From: Alnus glutinosa
Lineage: Eukaryota; Streptophyta; Magnoliopsida; Fagales; Betulaceae
NCBI RefSeq assembly: GCF_958979055.1
Contig: NC_084886.1
Span: 42,954,654 to 43,018,653, forward strand
Direction of reading: 5' to 3'
Length of the DNA stretch: 64,000 bases
Shown: piece after piece, positions 22,282 through 32,362 of the stretch
Layout: each line of letters begins with the position of its first letter
Position numbering within the stretch: position 1 is the stretch's first letter
Notes under the pieces: model-generated
Databases searched by the model: none
The model's input: the letters and a program-made list of their open reading frames with translations, nothing else
What the model was told of the DNA's origin: nothing
Program-made: the position numbers and the translations under genes

Positions 22282-22647
22282 TTAGTACAATGAGAAAGAC
22301 GATGTATCGGTCACTTGTGATGTGCTTCCTGATCTTGAATACTTAGTACCGGAAGATGGAGATGATGACAAGTCCCCGGACCTTCTCCTTAGCATCTGCC
22401 TCATCCCGTCGGCGACTCGAACCGCCGGGTTCGATTTGAATTTACGACAAAACGACATGTGAGCCTTCACAGCTTCTTCCACGCCAGACGGCGGCTTCTT
22501 TCCCCGGCTAACTTCATCTCTTACAGCTTCTGAGCACAACCCACATAGCCATTTGCCGTCAAATTTGGCCTTGACTTCAGCTATATAGTCTTGAGTACAA
22601 TCTTCTTTGAGGCCACAACACTCGCACTTGACTGATTCAATCTCCAT
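22282..22647 (-). CDS. DUF1677 family protein (121 aa)
   Basis: A single-exon gene. The N-terminal domain (residues about 7-75) carries the plant-specific DUF1677 pattern: CECCGLKEDCTQDYI, VKAKFDGKWLCGLC, EAVRDEVSR, then FCRKFKSNPAVRVADGMRQMLRRRS. The paired Cys residues (CxCC and CxxC) suggest metal binding. The C-terminal 30 residues are Ser/Thr-rich and probably disordered. The length is usual for the family. The biochemical role of DUF1677 proteins is not known to me. The start is the first in-frame ATG after a purine-rich leader. Confidence 0.93.
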   Translation of the reverse strand: MEIESVKCECCGLKEDCTQDYIAEVKAKFDGKWLCGLCSEAVRDEVSRGKKPPSGVEEAVKAHMSFCRKFKSNPAVRVADGMRQMLRRRSGDLSSSPSSGTKYSRSGSTSQVTDTSSFSLY

Positions 22648-24657
22648 TTCGCTGGTTCTTCTTATTCTTTCCTTTGGTTAGAAGAGTACTGCTTGGGAAG
22701 GATAGACTTTCTCTCTTCTTCTTCTTTTAAAGTGATTGGAAAGGAGTGCAAATTATGGGTGCTTTTCTTCTTGGATTTGATGGCAATGATGGTAAGAAAG
22801 TGGGTTTCTTTTACCTTCTTTTTGGCTGATCAGGGCCAGGCTTCTTCTTGGCATGATGGTTTATTTGTTGCTTCAAGAACTAGGAAGAGTTTTTGGTTGT
22901 ACGAGAGCTTTTATGGTTGGGAATTTGGGTGAGAGAGAGGATTGAACTGCCATAATTTCCTCCATGTTCTAAGGGACATGGGGCAGTGGAAAATGAGACA
23001 AGGGTGGTCGGAGGGGCCCTTTCCAACCCCCCTCCCTATTTTCCCAACCAAAAATAATAATTAACAAAGGAAAATTCTTAAAACCCATTCTTTTTTAACC
23101 ATATTTTCTCTCTCTCTGTGGTGTGTCGTTTTTGTTTTGTACTGCTATTTGTTGCTTTTCTTTGTTTATGGTAGTTTTTTTTTACTTTCTTTTTTAGATG
23201 ATTGACAGTTACTTTCGGTTAACACAGTTGAATTGGACTAGAAAAAAACAGGGGCATAGTTGAATTGACTTGCTTTGGCTTTGGCTTCACTTGAGTTGGC
23301 CATAAACTGGCTCGAACTCGATCTGGCTGAGCTTGGGTTAGGGCCTGTTTGTTTGGTTATCGTGCCTCCATGATTATTGACTTGGATCATGCTTATACTA
23401 GTATAGGGTCACCATCACAGTCGTGCTTTTATTGACCAAGAGAACTTGAGAAGTTGAGTGGTTCAACAGCCAAAGTTGATCAAACGGATATGGATTGTTT
23501 TAATGGGTAATTATTGTTCTCATAAATTGTTTAGAGTATGTTGGGATTCCAGAAAATAGAACTTTTCAATATCAATCCGAGTGTACTATTCTTTTCTTTT
23601 CTTTTCTTATCCAAGTTATAAGAGATAACTCATCACATTTGACTAACATTCATCTCATAGATCGCCCGCGATGACAGATATGAAGAGAATAAAACTCTTA
23701 TTCAAAACAAAAACACAACAAGCAAATAGCAGCAATAGTCAGGGAGGAGATGAACGGCACAACACGTGGGTAGATGGACAGATGCATAGCGAAGAAGCCA
23801 AATTGTTGATCTGGTCAGAGAACACCTACAAACAAAAGAAAAAACCAGAATGGGAGGGGGATGGTAAGAGTGAGGAGTAGAAAGTGAAAGTGAGAGGAGG
23901 ATTGAGGAAATTTGCTCATTCCTCCTCTCAGATCTGTTTTCTAAAGAGTGAAGTTTAGGGTTGGCTTCCAGGATGCACTATTCAATTTGCCAAAGGTAAA
24001 AGAATATCAAAAACTCAAATATATATAATTTTCTAGAAAAAAAAACATAAAGGTAATACATCATTATGTTTACCAAGGATATAAAATGAAAAGTATTAAT
24101 TAACCCCCGTAACATTAGCATACATATAGTTGTTGTGAGATCCCAAAAGTCTTTTAAATGGAAAAAAAAATAATAATAATTAATTAATTAATTTTAGTTT
24201 ATTATTTGGTGGTGAGGAAAACACATAAAATCTTTTGGTCATAAAAAGTTGAATGTGACACAAGAAGAAAATTGACAACTTGACCTTGAGGTTGATTACT
24301 ATGTATTCTTGCAATAATGCAAACGACTTTTTGTCATATTAAAGACGAATCAAACATGCATGTTTTTCAGTAGAGAAGGTGTGCTCATGAGACAAGTCAA
24401 ATTGCATATGTGAAGTGGGTTTGCCCAAATGAGAAAAAGACATGGACATAAAATAAAACCTATAGATGTTGGCATGTTGCCTTGTCCAATCCTATCCTCC
24501 AAAAAGTTTTTTTTTACATGCAAAGTTTAGAAACTCTAAGCCTGTTTAATGATCAAATTTTGTCATCATGGGAAACATTATAGCCCCACTTCACTTTTTA
24601 TGCATGTCCTTCACTATTTCTTTTTATTTTTTTCTTTTTTTTCTTTTTTTTTTTTTT
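22648..24657. other. Upstream of the DUF1677 gene and intergenic DNA
   Basis: The first 100-300 bases should hold the 5' UTR and promoter of the minus-strand gene. The remainder is AT-rich with short taat repeats (24170-24193). A 69-aa ORF at 23671-23880 shows no family resemblance. Confidence 0.4.
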
Positions 24658-24988
24658 GCAAAAATTACATTTACTCCCGTCAAACTTACTTTCAAATTGC
24701 AATGTCCTCTAACCTATAAAAAGTCACAATTAACCTCCAATCTACCTAATCTCTTTGGTTAGCCCCCACCATTAGGATTTTCTGTTAACTTAGATAACAA
24801 ACGTATCACGTGATCCATACATAACATAAAGTGCCCATTATCCCCGATAAGATGTGTAACCATTATCCTCGATAAGATGTGTGAAAATGCAATTTTGTCT
24901 TTAAATTAAATAACTTCTCTAGCTGTGTCCTATGGTTTGGCCGTGGGTCTCTGGTCGTGTGTTACCTATTTTCTATCGAGTTTAATTG

Positions 24989-25029
<41 letters not shown>

Positions 25030-25151
25030 CTAATAAAGGGGTTAATTGAAAGGATTAAATAGTTTGAGAGGTTAATTGTAAATTTTTAAAATTTGAGAGA
25101 CATTATAACTTAATTAGGTATAAATTTAAAGGAAATAAGTATTATTTTGCC
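24658..25151. mobile_element. Long-TIR element (about 494 bp) with poly(A) interior
   Basis: The left arm (24658-24775: gcaaaaattacatttactcc...cacaattaacctccaa...gttagccccc) is mirrored by the right arm (25030-25151). Reversed, that arm reads ggcaaaataatacttatttcc...acaattaacctctcaa...caattaacccc. The interior includes a 37-base A run (24990-25026). No coding capacity. A TSD was not resolved. Confidence 0.65.
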
Positions 25152-25899
25152 TTTATTTTTTTAAATGACGTGATACTGAGGGTATCCTAGCGTCATTGAA
25201 AGGGAAGCAAATTAACAATTATTAAAAAATGGGATTCTATATATTTTTCCAAATTTTTGATCCTGTGGTTGGTTTTGTCCTGCTTTTCCTCGTGCTACAA
25301 AGTCCTTATACCAGCACAGTAGATCTTTCGATAATGTTCCCTCAATTTGGCAAAACTTCACGAATTGGGACACGCGGCCAATTACTATTGGCCCCATCTC
25401 ATTAGCATGAGTTGACAATTCCAATGGCGTTTTACACACCGCGCCCCCACCCCAATATGTCTCGTGGGAGTGCACAATCATATTGTGCACGTAACAATCA
25501 CTCCCCAATTATTAGAAGAAAAGGAAGCCGAGTTATGGTGAGGATAAACTTGTGAAAATTCGTATTCGACCCTCCAAATAAGGGCTAATTAAGCTTATGC
25601 TAAGGAGAAAGGACATGTTTGTAAATGCATTTTAGAGAGTTTTTTTTTAGCACCTCGGTCCTATATTGGGAAGAGATGAGTAGCTTATAAAGATACTCAT
25701 AAGTGTTAAGTCTCGCATTGCTTAATTATTATATGAAATTTTGCTTTAGATGGGGTTTTAAAGAAACTTTAAATTAACTTAGTCTTTTTGGGGTAATAGT
25801 ACAGATTTGCAAAACAGTTTTGAGAAGTGTTTTCTTATTGGGTTTACATTTGAGAAAATATTTTCTAAAGAGTATTTTTTTAAATAGTAAGTTAGCTCA
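25152..25899. other. Intergenic; contains an LTR-like repeat fragment
   Basis: About 25640-25790 (tatattgggaagagatgag...gtgttaagtctcgcattgc...tatgaaatt) resembles 26945-27085. Both copies carry the 'tattgggaag...gttaagtctc' phrasing often seen in small plant LTR elements. A 98-aa ORF (25212-25508, minus) has no recognised family. Confidence 0.45.
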
Positions 25900-26349
25900 T
25901 GTTAAATCACCACGTATTTTAAAAACTTAAGTTGGTAGTAAGAGATGAATTTAATCATTTAATTTATATTTTAACACTTCCGCTTATGTGTAAGCTTAAA
26001 CTCTATGGAGTAATTCTACATCTCATATAAATGTCCATCAAGTGTACATCAAACAATGAGGTGGCTTTTAAAATCACCATCTGATCAAATTCACCATTTG
26101 ATAAATCACATGCTCAATGGTGATTTTAAAAGCCACCTCATTATTTGATGGACATTTATATAACATATAGAATTACTCTAGTAAGTAAGGCTCACCACAT
26201 AGAAAACGTAATTGAAATGGAAAGAGAATGACGGAGACAAGATTTTAACCCAAGACATTTGATCTGATACCGTGCTAAATCATTATTTATCCCAAAAGTT
26301 TAAGCTAATAGGAATTGATGAATTTAATCATTTAATTTATATTCTAACT
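25900..26349 (-). mobile_element. TRIM (miniature LTR retrotransposon) with 77-bp LTRs
   Basis: Two similar 77-bp direct repeats (25900-25976 and 26273-26349) share gatgaatttaatcatttaat. In minus orientation they start TGTTA. Next to the right copy, the minus strand reads GGTATCAGATC, a tRNA-Met-type primer-binding site. Next to the left copy lies a purine tract (ataagcggaag). Flanking pentamers gctca and gctct form a near-perfect TSD. There is no coding capacity. A MITE is nested inside. Confidence 0.8.
26008..26178. mobile_element. Stowaway-like MITE nested in the TRIM
   Basis: Near-palindromic. The left arm, ggagtaattctaca...ataaatgtccatcaa, ends in aatgaggtggcttttaaaat. The right arm, read backwards, is gagtaattctatatg...ataaatgtccatcaa and ends in the same 20 bases. 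Most of the 171 bp would fold into one hairpin. TA flanks both ends, as for Tc1/mariner-type MITEs. Confidence 0.85.
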
Positions 26350-26662
26350 GCTCTTAACCTTACAAAATTAAGTACATGTTTTGTTAAAATATTCCTACAA
26401 CAAGGAGAATAGAAAAATTTATTAAAAAAAAAATTATTTTTGAGTTTTGAGGAGTACTATTTTGTGTTTTAGATTATTTGTTAATATATTTATCTTGAGA
26501 TATAAACAAAAACAAACGTTACTAAAATTGGGCTAAAATTTCACTTTCGGCATTTCGTTGCTTAATTTTGTATAACCAATTAAGCTATTAAAACTGTCAG
26601 GTAGAATACCAATTACACGTCTATTTATTGAATTCTATTTTTTTTTTTAAGCAATAAGGCAG
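26350..26662. other. Intergenic, AT-rich
   Basis: No gene or recognisable repeat seen, apart from T runs next to the GGGGGC tract. Confidence 0.4.
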
Positions 26663-26699
26663 GCGGGGGCGGGGGCGGGGGCGGGGGCGGGGGCGGGGA
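26663..26699. repeat. (GGGGGC)n microsatellite
   Basis: Six consecutive GGGGGC hexamers plus a partial unit, in a strongly AT-rich context. Every unit has a G5 run with one-base spacing. Confidence 0.97.
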
Positions 26700-28120
26700 A
26701 GACTAACTGTAATTATTCTATCTGAGCGTGGCCATAGTAGCATCTGTCCGTTGAGAGCCACACAGGAGGGCCTAGATTTGTATCAAATCAATTCTTTATT
26801 TTAAAGTTTTTTCTGGTAACATTTTGTATTGAATTGATTCTTCTGCTCAAGTCTTTACAAAATTACAATTTTACCTTTAAATAAAAAATTACAAAAAAAA
26901 AAATTGGTGGTGGCCTTCACAAAAGTTAGCGGCCCTTCATTTGTAACACATCGGTTTTATATTGGGAAGATAAGTAGTTCACATAGAGAGTTAGTGGTTT
27001 ATAAGAGATGTTTATGGGTGTTAAGTCTCACATTTCTTACTTACTATGTGAAATTAGGCTTTATAAATGATTCTAAGAAAATTATAAATTAACTAATCAT
27101 TTTAGGTGGCAACGCAACTATAACTAGTGTTTTTTATTCAATCGTTGGTCTTAGGGGTGTCACCATCACTTTTTTATTATTATTATTTTTTTTTTGGGTA
27201 CTATTTTATTTGGAATTATAATTGTAATTTTATAAGAGCTCCATTAAAAAAGTGGACATATTTTTTTATGAAAATGGACAGGTTGAATGATTTGATGTAA
27301 GAGGTTATTACAATAAGTTTTAAGCTAAGTTTTTCCCCACATGAATCGATTTAATAAAAAATTAAATTAAGGGACCAGTTTAATATATATATATATATAT
27401 ATTTTTTTATTTGCTAGATCATTTAGATTAGACTTCCACCCAATAGATAGGCCACCTACTAATTGTAGCCAAAATTGAAAAAAAAAAAAATCAAAACAAA
27501 AACAAAAACAAACGAACGCAGCGTGCACAAACTCCCATCTCACCAAAATTCAATCATGTAGAAGGGGTAGTGGGGCTAGCTCACTAGCTACTCATATAAA
27601 TGAGTCTTGCAACTCGTCTCTTATGGTGCTCGAATTTCATAAGAAGAATCCCAATTCCTTTTCAAAAATTCAGACAGCCTAATAATCCATGATACTCATT
27701 CCTTCTTGATGGACTAAAGACTGTATCATATTTTATTTGTAGCTCAAATATGACCATCAAATATGTCTCTAATGAATTAGTAAAGAGACATCCTCTCATG
27801 ATCATGGTAGCAAAGTTTAGCCTTTTCATAGATAATGTGTAGTATGTTATGCAAAATGGGTTAGATTCTGTACATGGGGTGGTTGCAAAGCTCCATTTGG
27901 AGTGATATTTGGACAAAAAAAAGGTGTGGCCCAATTGTTTGTTGCATCTGTTACTCTTACGACTGAATTATAGCAAATCAAGGTTAACTAACCATAAAAT
28001 TACCACCACCTTTTCCCTTTTCTTTTTCCCTTAAATCTAGCAGTAATTCAAGGCATTTTTTTGTCTGATTCCATTTGCAGGGACCTCATTCCACGCATCA
28101 GGATCCTCCCCAGTTGATTT
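26700..28120. other. Intergenic; second copy of an LTR-like fragment, (TA)n run
   Basis: 26945-27085 is the partner of the repeat at 25640. A TA run lies at 27384-27402. No ORF with family resemblance. Confidence 0.4.
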
Positions 28121-28190
28121 TCAATTGGAGAAGAGCCGGTCCTTTATACATAGGGGCATGTATAAAGGACCGGCTCCTCTCCAGTTCCTC
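28121..28190. repeat. Inverted repeat / hairpin with an 18-bp perfect stem
   Basis: gagccggtcctttataca (28133-28150) and its exact reverse complement (28159-28176) are separated by 8 bases. With mismatches, the stem extends outward through ttggagaa / ctctccag. A diverged relative occurs near 42030-42090 (ataaaggactgactcc, ccaattagaaagaatctgg), so it is a repeated MITE-type sequence. Confidence 0.9.
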
Positions 28191-29232
28191 TCAACTGGAG
28201 AAAATCCTGGTCTCTCATCCACACATCTAGATGGAGTTAAATTTTCTGTTCAAAGAGGAGGAAGCAATAAAAATTGTCGGGAGCTTATGAGAAGGATTCT
28301 GCCCAAACATGACGTCCCATGCCTGAACAACTTGCTCAAACAGGTAAACCCTTATTCGGGCTACTGCCCTCTTACATCGAGTGCCCAATAACAAGAAGCG
28401 GTGATAATAAGAGGGATTGATTAGCATAACTCGATTATTGGTTGATTAGACGTAACTTACTTTCTTGACCAAAATCTTCTCAATTTGATGCATAACATTT
28501 TGACCATACTTACAAATGATGATTAGCACTTTGACAATACCATTATGGCAACAAAAAGAAATTAAAAAGGTACCAATCGCATTAACAAGCACACTGATTG
28601 AATTTGAAGACGAGTTTTCAAGCTATGTTGGGCTAAACGTACAATTAACCAGATTAAGATGATGATCTCGTTGAACTGAAAAAGACACATTGATATGATC
28701 AGTGGACCATATATATATATATATATTAAGCCTTTAATATTGTATTAGCTGAAGGCATCAATTACTCCAAAGACTTATATACAGTTTGTCTTCCCCATGA
28801 GGATTACTAGAATATATGGGCTAATTATTAAGCTTGTGTTATCCACACTCCACAGAGACAAGCCATGGCCAGGGCCCAGGCATGTGGGGTTCCTCAGCTT
28901 CAAGTCCATCGTAACCACGTCTTAGTTTCAGACTTTCAGTCACGGAAAGTCCAGTCACTGTCGTGGGAGTGCTTGCCCGGTAGATGTCCGGCAATTCCAG
29001 TGGCCACAGTGATGTTTCCTATTGCTGTCTGAGGACTGAGGAGTGAGGAGTGAGGGGTCACAAGCTGCTTCAAAGACTAATATAATATCTATCCTATGGG
29101 GCTTAATTGGCTTGTGTGAACGGTCCTGCTGCATTAGTGCATTTATCCTGGATATATAGTGGATATGGGTTTCCTTTTATAGTATGCCTCATTCTTCCTT
29201 TTCAGTAACTGGAACTCTGCAATAACGCAGTC
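28191..29232. other. Intergenic, no gene seen
   Basis: Contains a TA run (about 28712-28726). The ORFs at 28125-28427 are on both strands of the hairpin region and have no family resemblance. Confidence 0.4.
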
Positions 29233-29414
29233 CAGTGGCGGACCCAGCCTAGGAAATACGGGAGGGCCAAATTGAAAGAAAAAAAAAATTGGGGGGGTAA
29301 AACTAAAAAAAAACAAAATTAAGAGCAAAATTTTATATTATTATTTTTTTTTTTGGAAAAAATTTTGGGGGTTGGGGGCCAGGCCCCCCTAGCCCCCATA
29401 TAGATCCGCCACTG
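29233..29414. mobile_element. hAT-like MITE (182 bp) with 8-bp TSD
   Basis: Termini are cagtggcggaccc and, inverted, cagtggcggatct. The 8-bp flanks are acgcagtc (29225-29232) and atgcagtc (29415-29422), identical but for one transition. The inside is A/T-rich with a G-rich block (gggggttgggggccagg). An 8-bp TSD and CAGTGGCGG ends are usual for plant hAT-derived MITEs. Confidence 0.88.
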
Positions 29415-32362
29415 ATGCAGTCCCATGTAAAAGTATGAGCGGACCCCGTCTGCTCAGGTTGGTGCGGGCGGCCCGAGCAGGTGGAGCCGGAGTCGAAACC
29501 CATCCGTGCTCTCACGTGCCATGCTCTATTGCATTAATTATTGCCATAAAGTAGGGGTATTGCATGAGATCATGATCCTTGAATAGCTAGCTACACTCAT
29601 TTTGCATTGAAATTGATATGTTTAAAACGTACTGCTAGTGCTAGACCTTATCGTATTTTATTTACTTGCTCAGTTTCATGTCTGGCTCCTTGAGTTGGCT
29701 TAGCTCATACCAATAGCTTCTTCCCATGGTAAGCCAGTAATTTGAAAAGGTGAAAACAAAAGAGAACCAAATTCAGTTGTTTCAATATTTTGTCTGGTGG
29801 ACTATTATATGTTTTTTGTAATGGTGCATTGGAATAGCACTATATATATATATATATATATTGTTATTATAACAGCGTACAATAACAATTTGCTTTTAAC
29901 TTTTTCTGCATAATTATTCCTACCTGGCTTTTAGCTATGTATCCATTGTTCAGAGGGTCAATGATTTCTCACATGTCTTAAACGTATAGTGGAGTTTGTT
30001 CAAAAAATTAATGCTCTTCACATGGCATCCCACATGCACTTTCTTGCACTTACTCCAACCATGGATTCCTCTCCCTCCCCACTCAACCAATCTCATCTCC
30101 CCCTCAATCATTTGACACTTGCTGCTCATCTTTTTAGCCTCGATCAAGATTTTCTTACGAGTACAACATGAGAGTGTCTACAGTTCTCTGTCAGATGGTA
30201 ATCTAATCGATCATCATTTCTATCTATTTCTGTGCTTCATCATCATCATCATCATCATCTTTCTATTTTCTAATCAAAATAATTGATACAAGGCTAGAAG
30301 GAGCCAAGCCAAGGGTTTTACCAGAAAATATGGCAAATAAGAAGCTTGGCAGGCGGCAGCAGACCCCATGAATTTATTACTCCCCCCATATCAGCAGCAG
30401 TCCCATCTCTCACAACTGAATTTATAAATTGAAAGCAATATATATATATATATATATGATGAACTCATTGGTTTCTATGAATTATTTGTTGGATTTTGTT
30501 TTAGGTGGGGTATATTTTCAATTATTATATATACTGAGATATTTTTTTGACCTTTTTAAATTAATTCAGCTTCAATCATTTGAGACTCCTGACTCGACAA
30601 CATATTTCAGCCCCCAACTGCCTTCCCATATGATTCATATGAAGGCTTTTAGGATGTCGCTCTTGAATACCCTACAGATAAAATCCGACATAAATTAAAC
30701 CAAATACAATAAAAAAACACAGATCACCCATCAAACTCTGCTTGATATTGGACAAAACTAATGTGTTCCATGCAACATGAGACAATAGACAATATATCTT
30801 AATCTGATCGCTCTAACCTACGGGTGGCACTTCGTATTCGCGTGTTGGGCTATCGGGTCATATAAAAAATTGTTCGTCCTAATTTAGTCTAATATACCAA
30901 ACTTTTTCCAAAACAGAAAGTGTATGATTGGAGCATGAATAGTCAGGGTGAGGGGGAAACCTAAATCATGAAATATCATATCATATGATCGATGCAGGGA
31001 AACCTAACACAACCGTTGGTGGGGTTGAAGTGGGGATCCTCATCATCTTTGTCTGATTCTTGGAAATTGAAAAATTGGATTGGAACAGATGACGTGACAC
31101 AAGTTGGGATGTATCTGAGCCCACCTATGTGGACGGCACAATCAGCTATGAAGTATCCTTTACTAGTTTCCATGAGTCGCCTTATCTTAATGAGTGTTCT
31201 TTCCACGTTGTTTGGTCAAGATTTAAATCTTTTGATTGAGGGACAGTTTAAGTGCTCAGAGTTTATCTGTAGGTTAATTAACGAGGATAATCTTTTGGTT
31301 AGCTCTCTGCCCTTATTACCAAAAAAAAAAAAAATTTGTCTCATGTCGTGAACATGAGGACAATAATTAAATCTTATTAAAAAGATATTTATATTTATAT
31401 TAATTTTATCAAATACATCCCTTGGATTGCTGACAGCAGGATAGGGTATGAGACTGCGTGGTTTATTAGCAAGGGCAATTTGCTATTCGAGTAGGTGGCC
31501 AAACAGTTCAAAATTAATTTGAACGGTTGAATTTCATGTGGACTCTCCTCTTGAAGATCCCAATACTTAGAAGTTTGTGTTAACATCTCTCGCAGTGGGC
31601 CTTGCCTATATGGTCCCAAGGTTGAGGGTATGATCGATCAACTCAGTTAGGAGTGTGATCTCTCACGACTAAAATAGAAGGAAATTGCGGATGCCAAAGA
31701 TCTCTTACAATTTCTTTCAAATTATATGAATTTAAGTCATTTCTTGCATCGAACAACATAAGAAATACTAACTACTAAAAAGATGTCATATTACTAATGA
31801 AAATTTAATATATTTTTATCAGTTTCTTACACTTTATGTCATATAAAAGCTTTAAGCCAAAAGTCGTCTTTTGGTTTACCAAAGAATACGCATTTCTTCA
31901 AAAAAAAATAAAAAAATGACTACCCCTCGGTAACATGCCACCTTTTTAGTATGTACCATTTTCCAAATCCTTTGATGTAAGAAACGACCTAAATTCACAT
32001 AATTTTATAATCAAATAGTGAATCTGATCCCACTTTTGATGTCCCATTCCACCTCATTGTCATGATTCTGGAAACCCCAACTCAAAAAAAATAAAAAAAA
32101 TAACCATTCAGCAATAGGATGAATTTACTGCAAGTGAAATCCCTCCTTGAGGTCACTACAACAGCAATCAACCTTGAAATTTCATTTCATACAGAAAATA
32201 GCATGAAAAGCATCGCGTAATATTTACAAACTCTCTATCTGTCTTGTGAGCAACAGTGGCGCAAAAAGTTTTCAGTTCTGTCAAGGGCTCAAAGAAGATC
32301 ATCACAGGATGATGCATCTAACCTACGATGGGTGGAGATTCCACCAAACAATTAAAACTTAA
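29415..32362. other. Intergenic, AT-rich, (TA)n runs, no supported gene
   Basis: TA runs lie at 29842-29860 and 30440-30457, and a (CAT)n run at 30236-30259. Overlapping ORFs at 30976-31351 on opposite strands resemble nothing I recognise and are not called. The last about 200 bases before 32363 should include the FBT1 3' UTR. Confidence 0.4.

Noticed and set aside
25212..25508. 98-aa minus-strand ORF
   Set aside because: No family resemblance, no neighbouring exons and AT-rich repeat context.
30976..31351. Overlapping ORFs of 119 aa (plus) and 76 aa (minus) as possible genes
   Set aside because: Neither shows a recognisable domain, splice continuation or conserved composition; overlapping on both strands is typical of chance.
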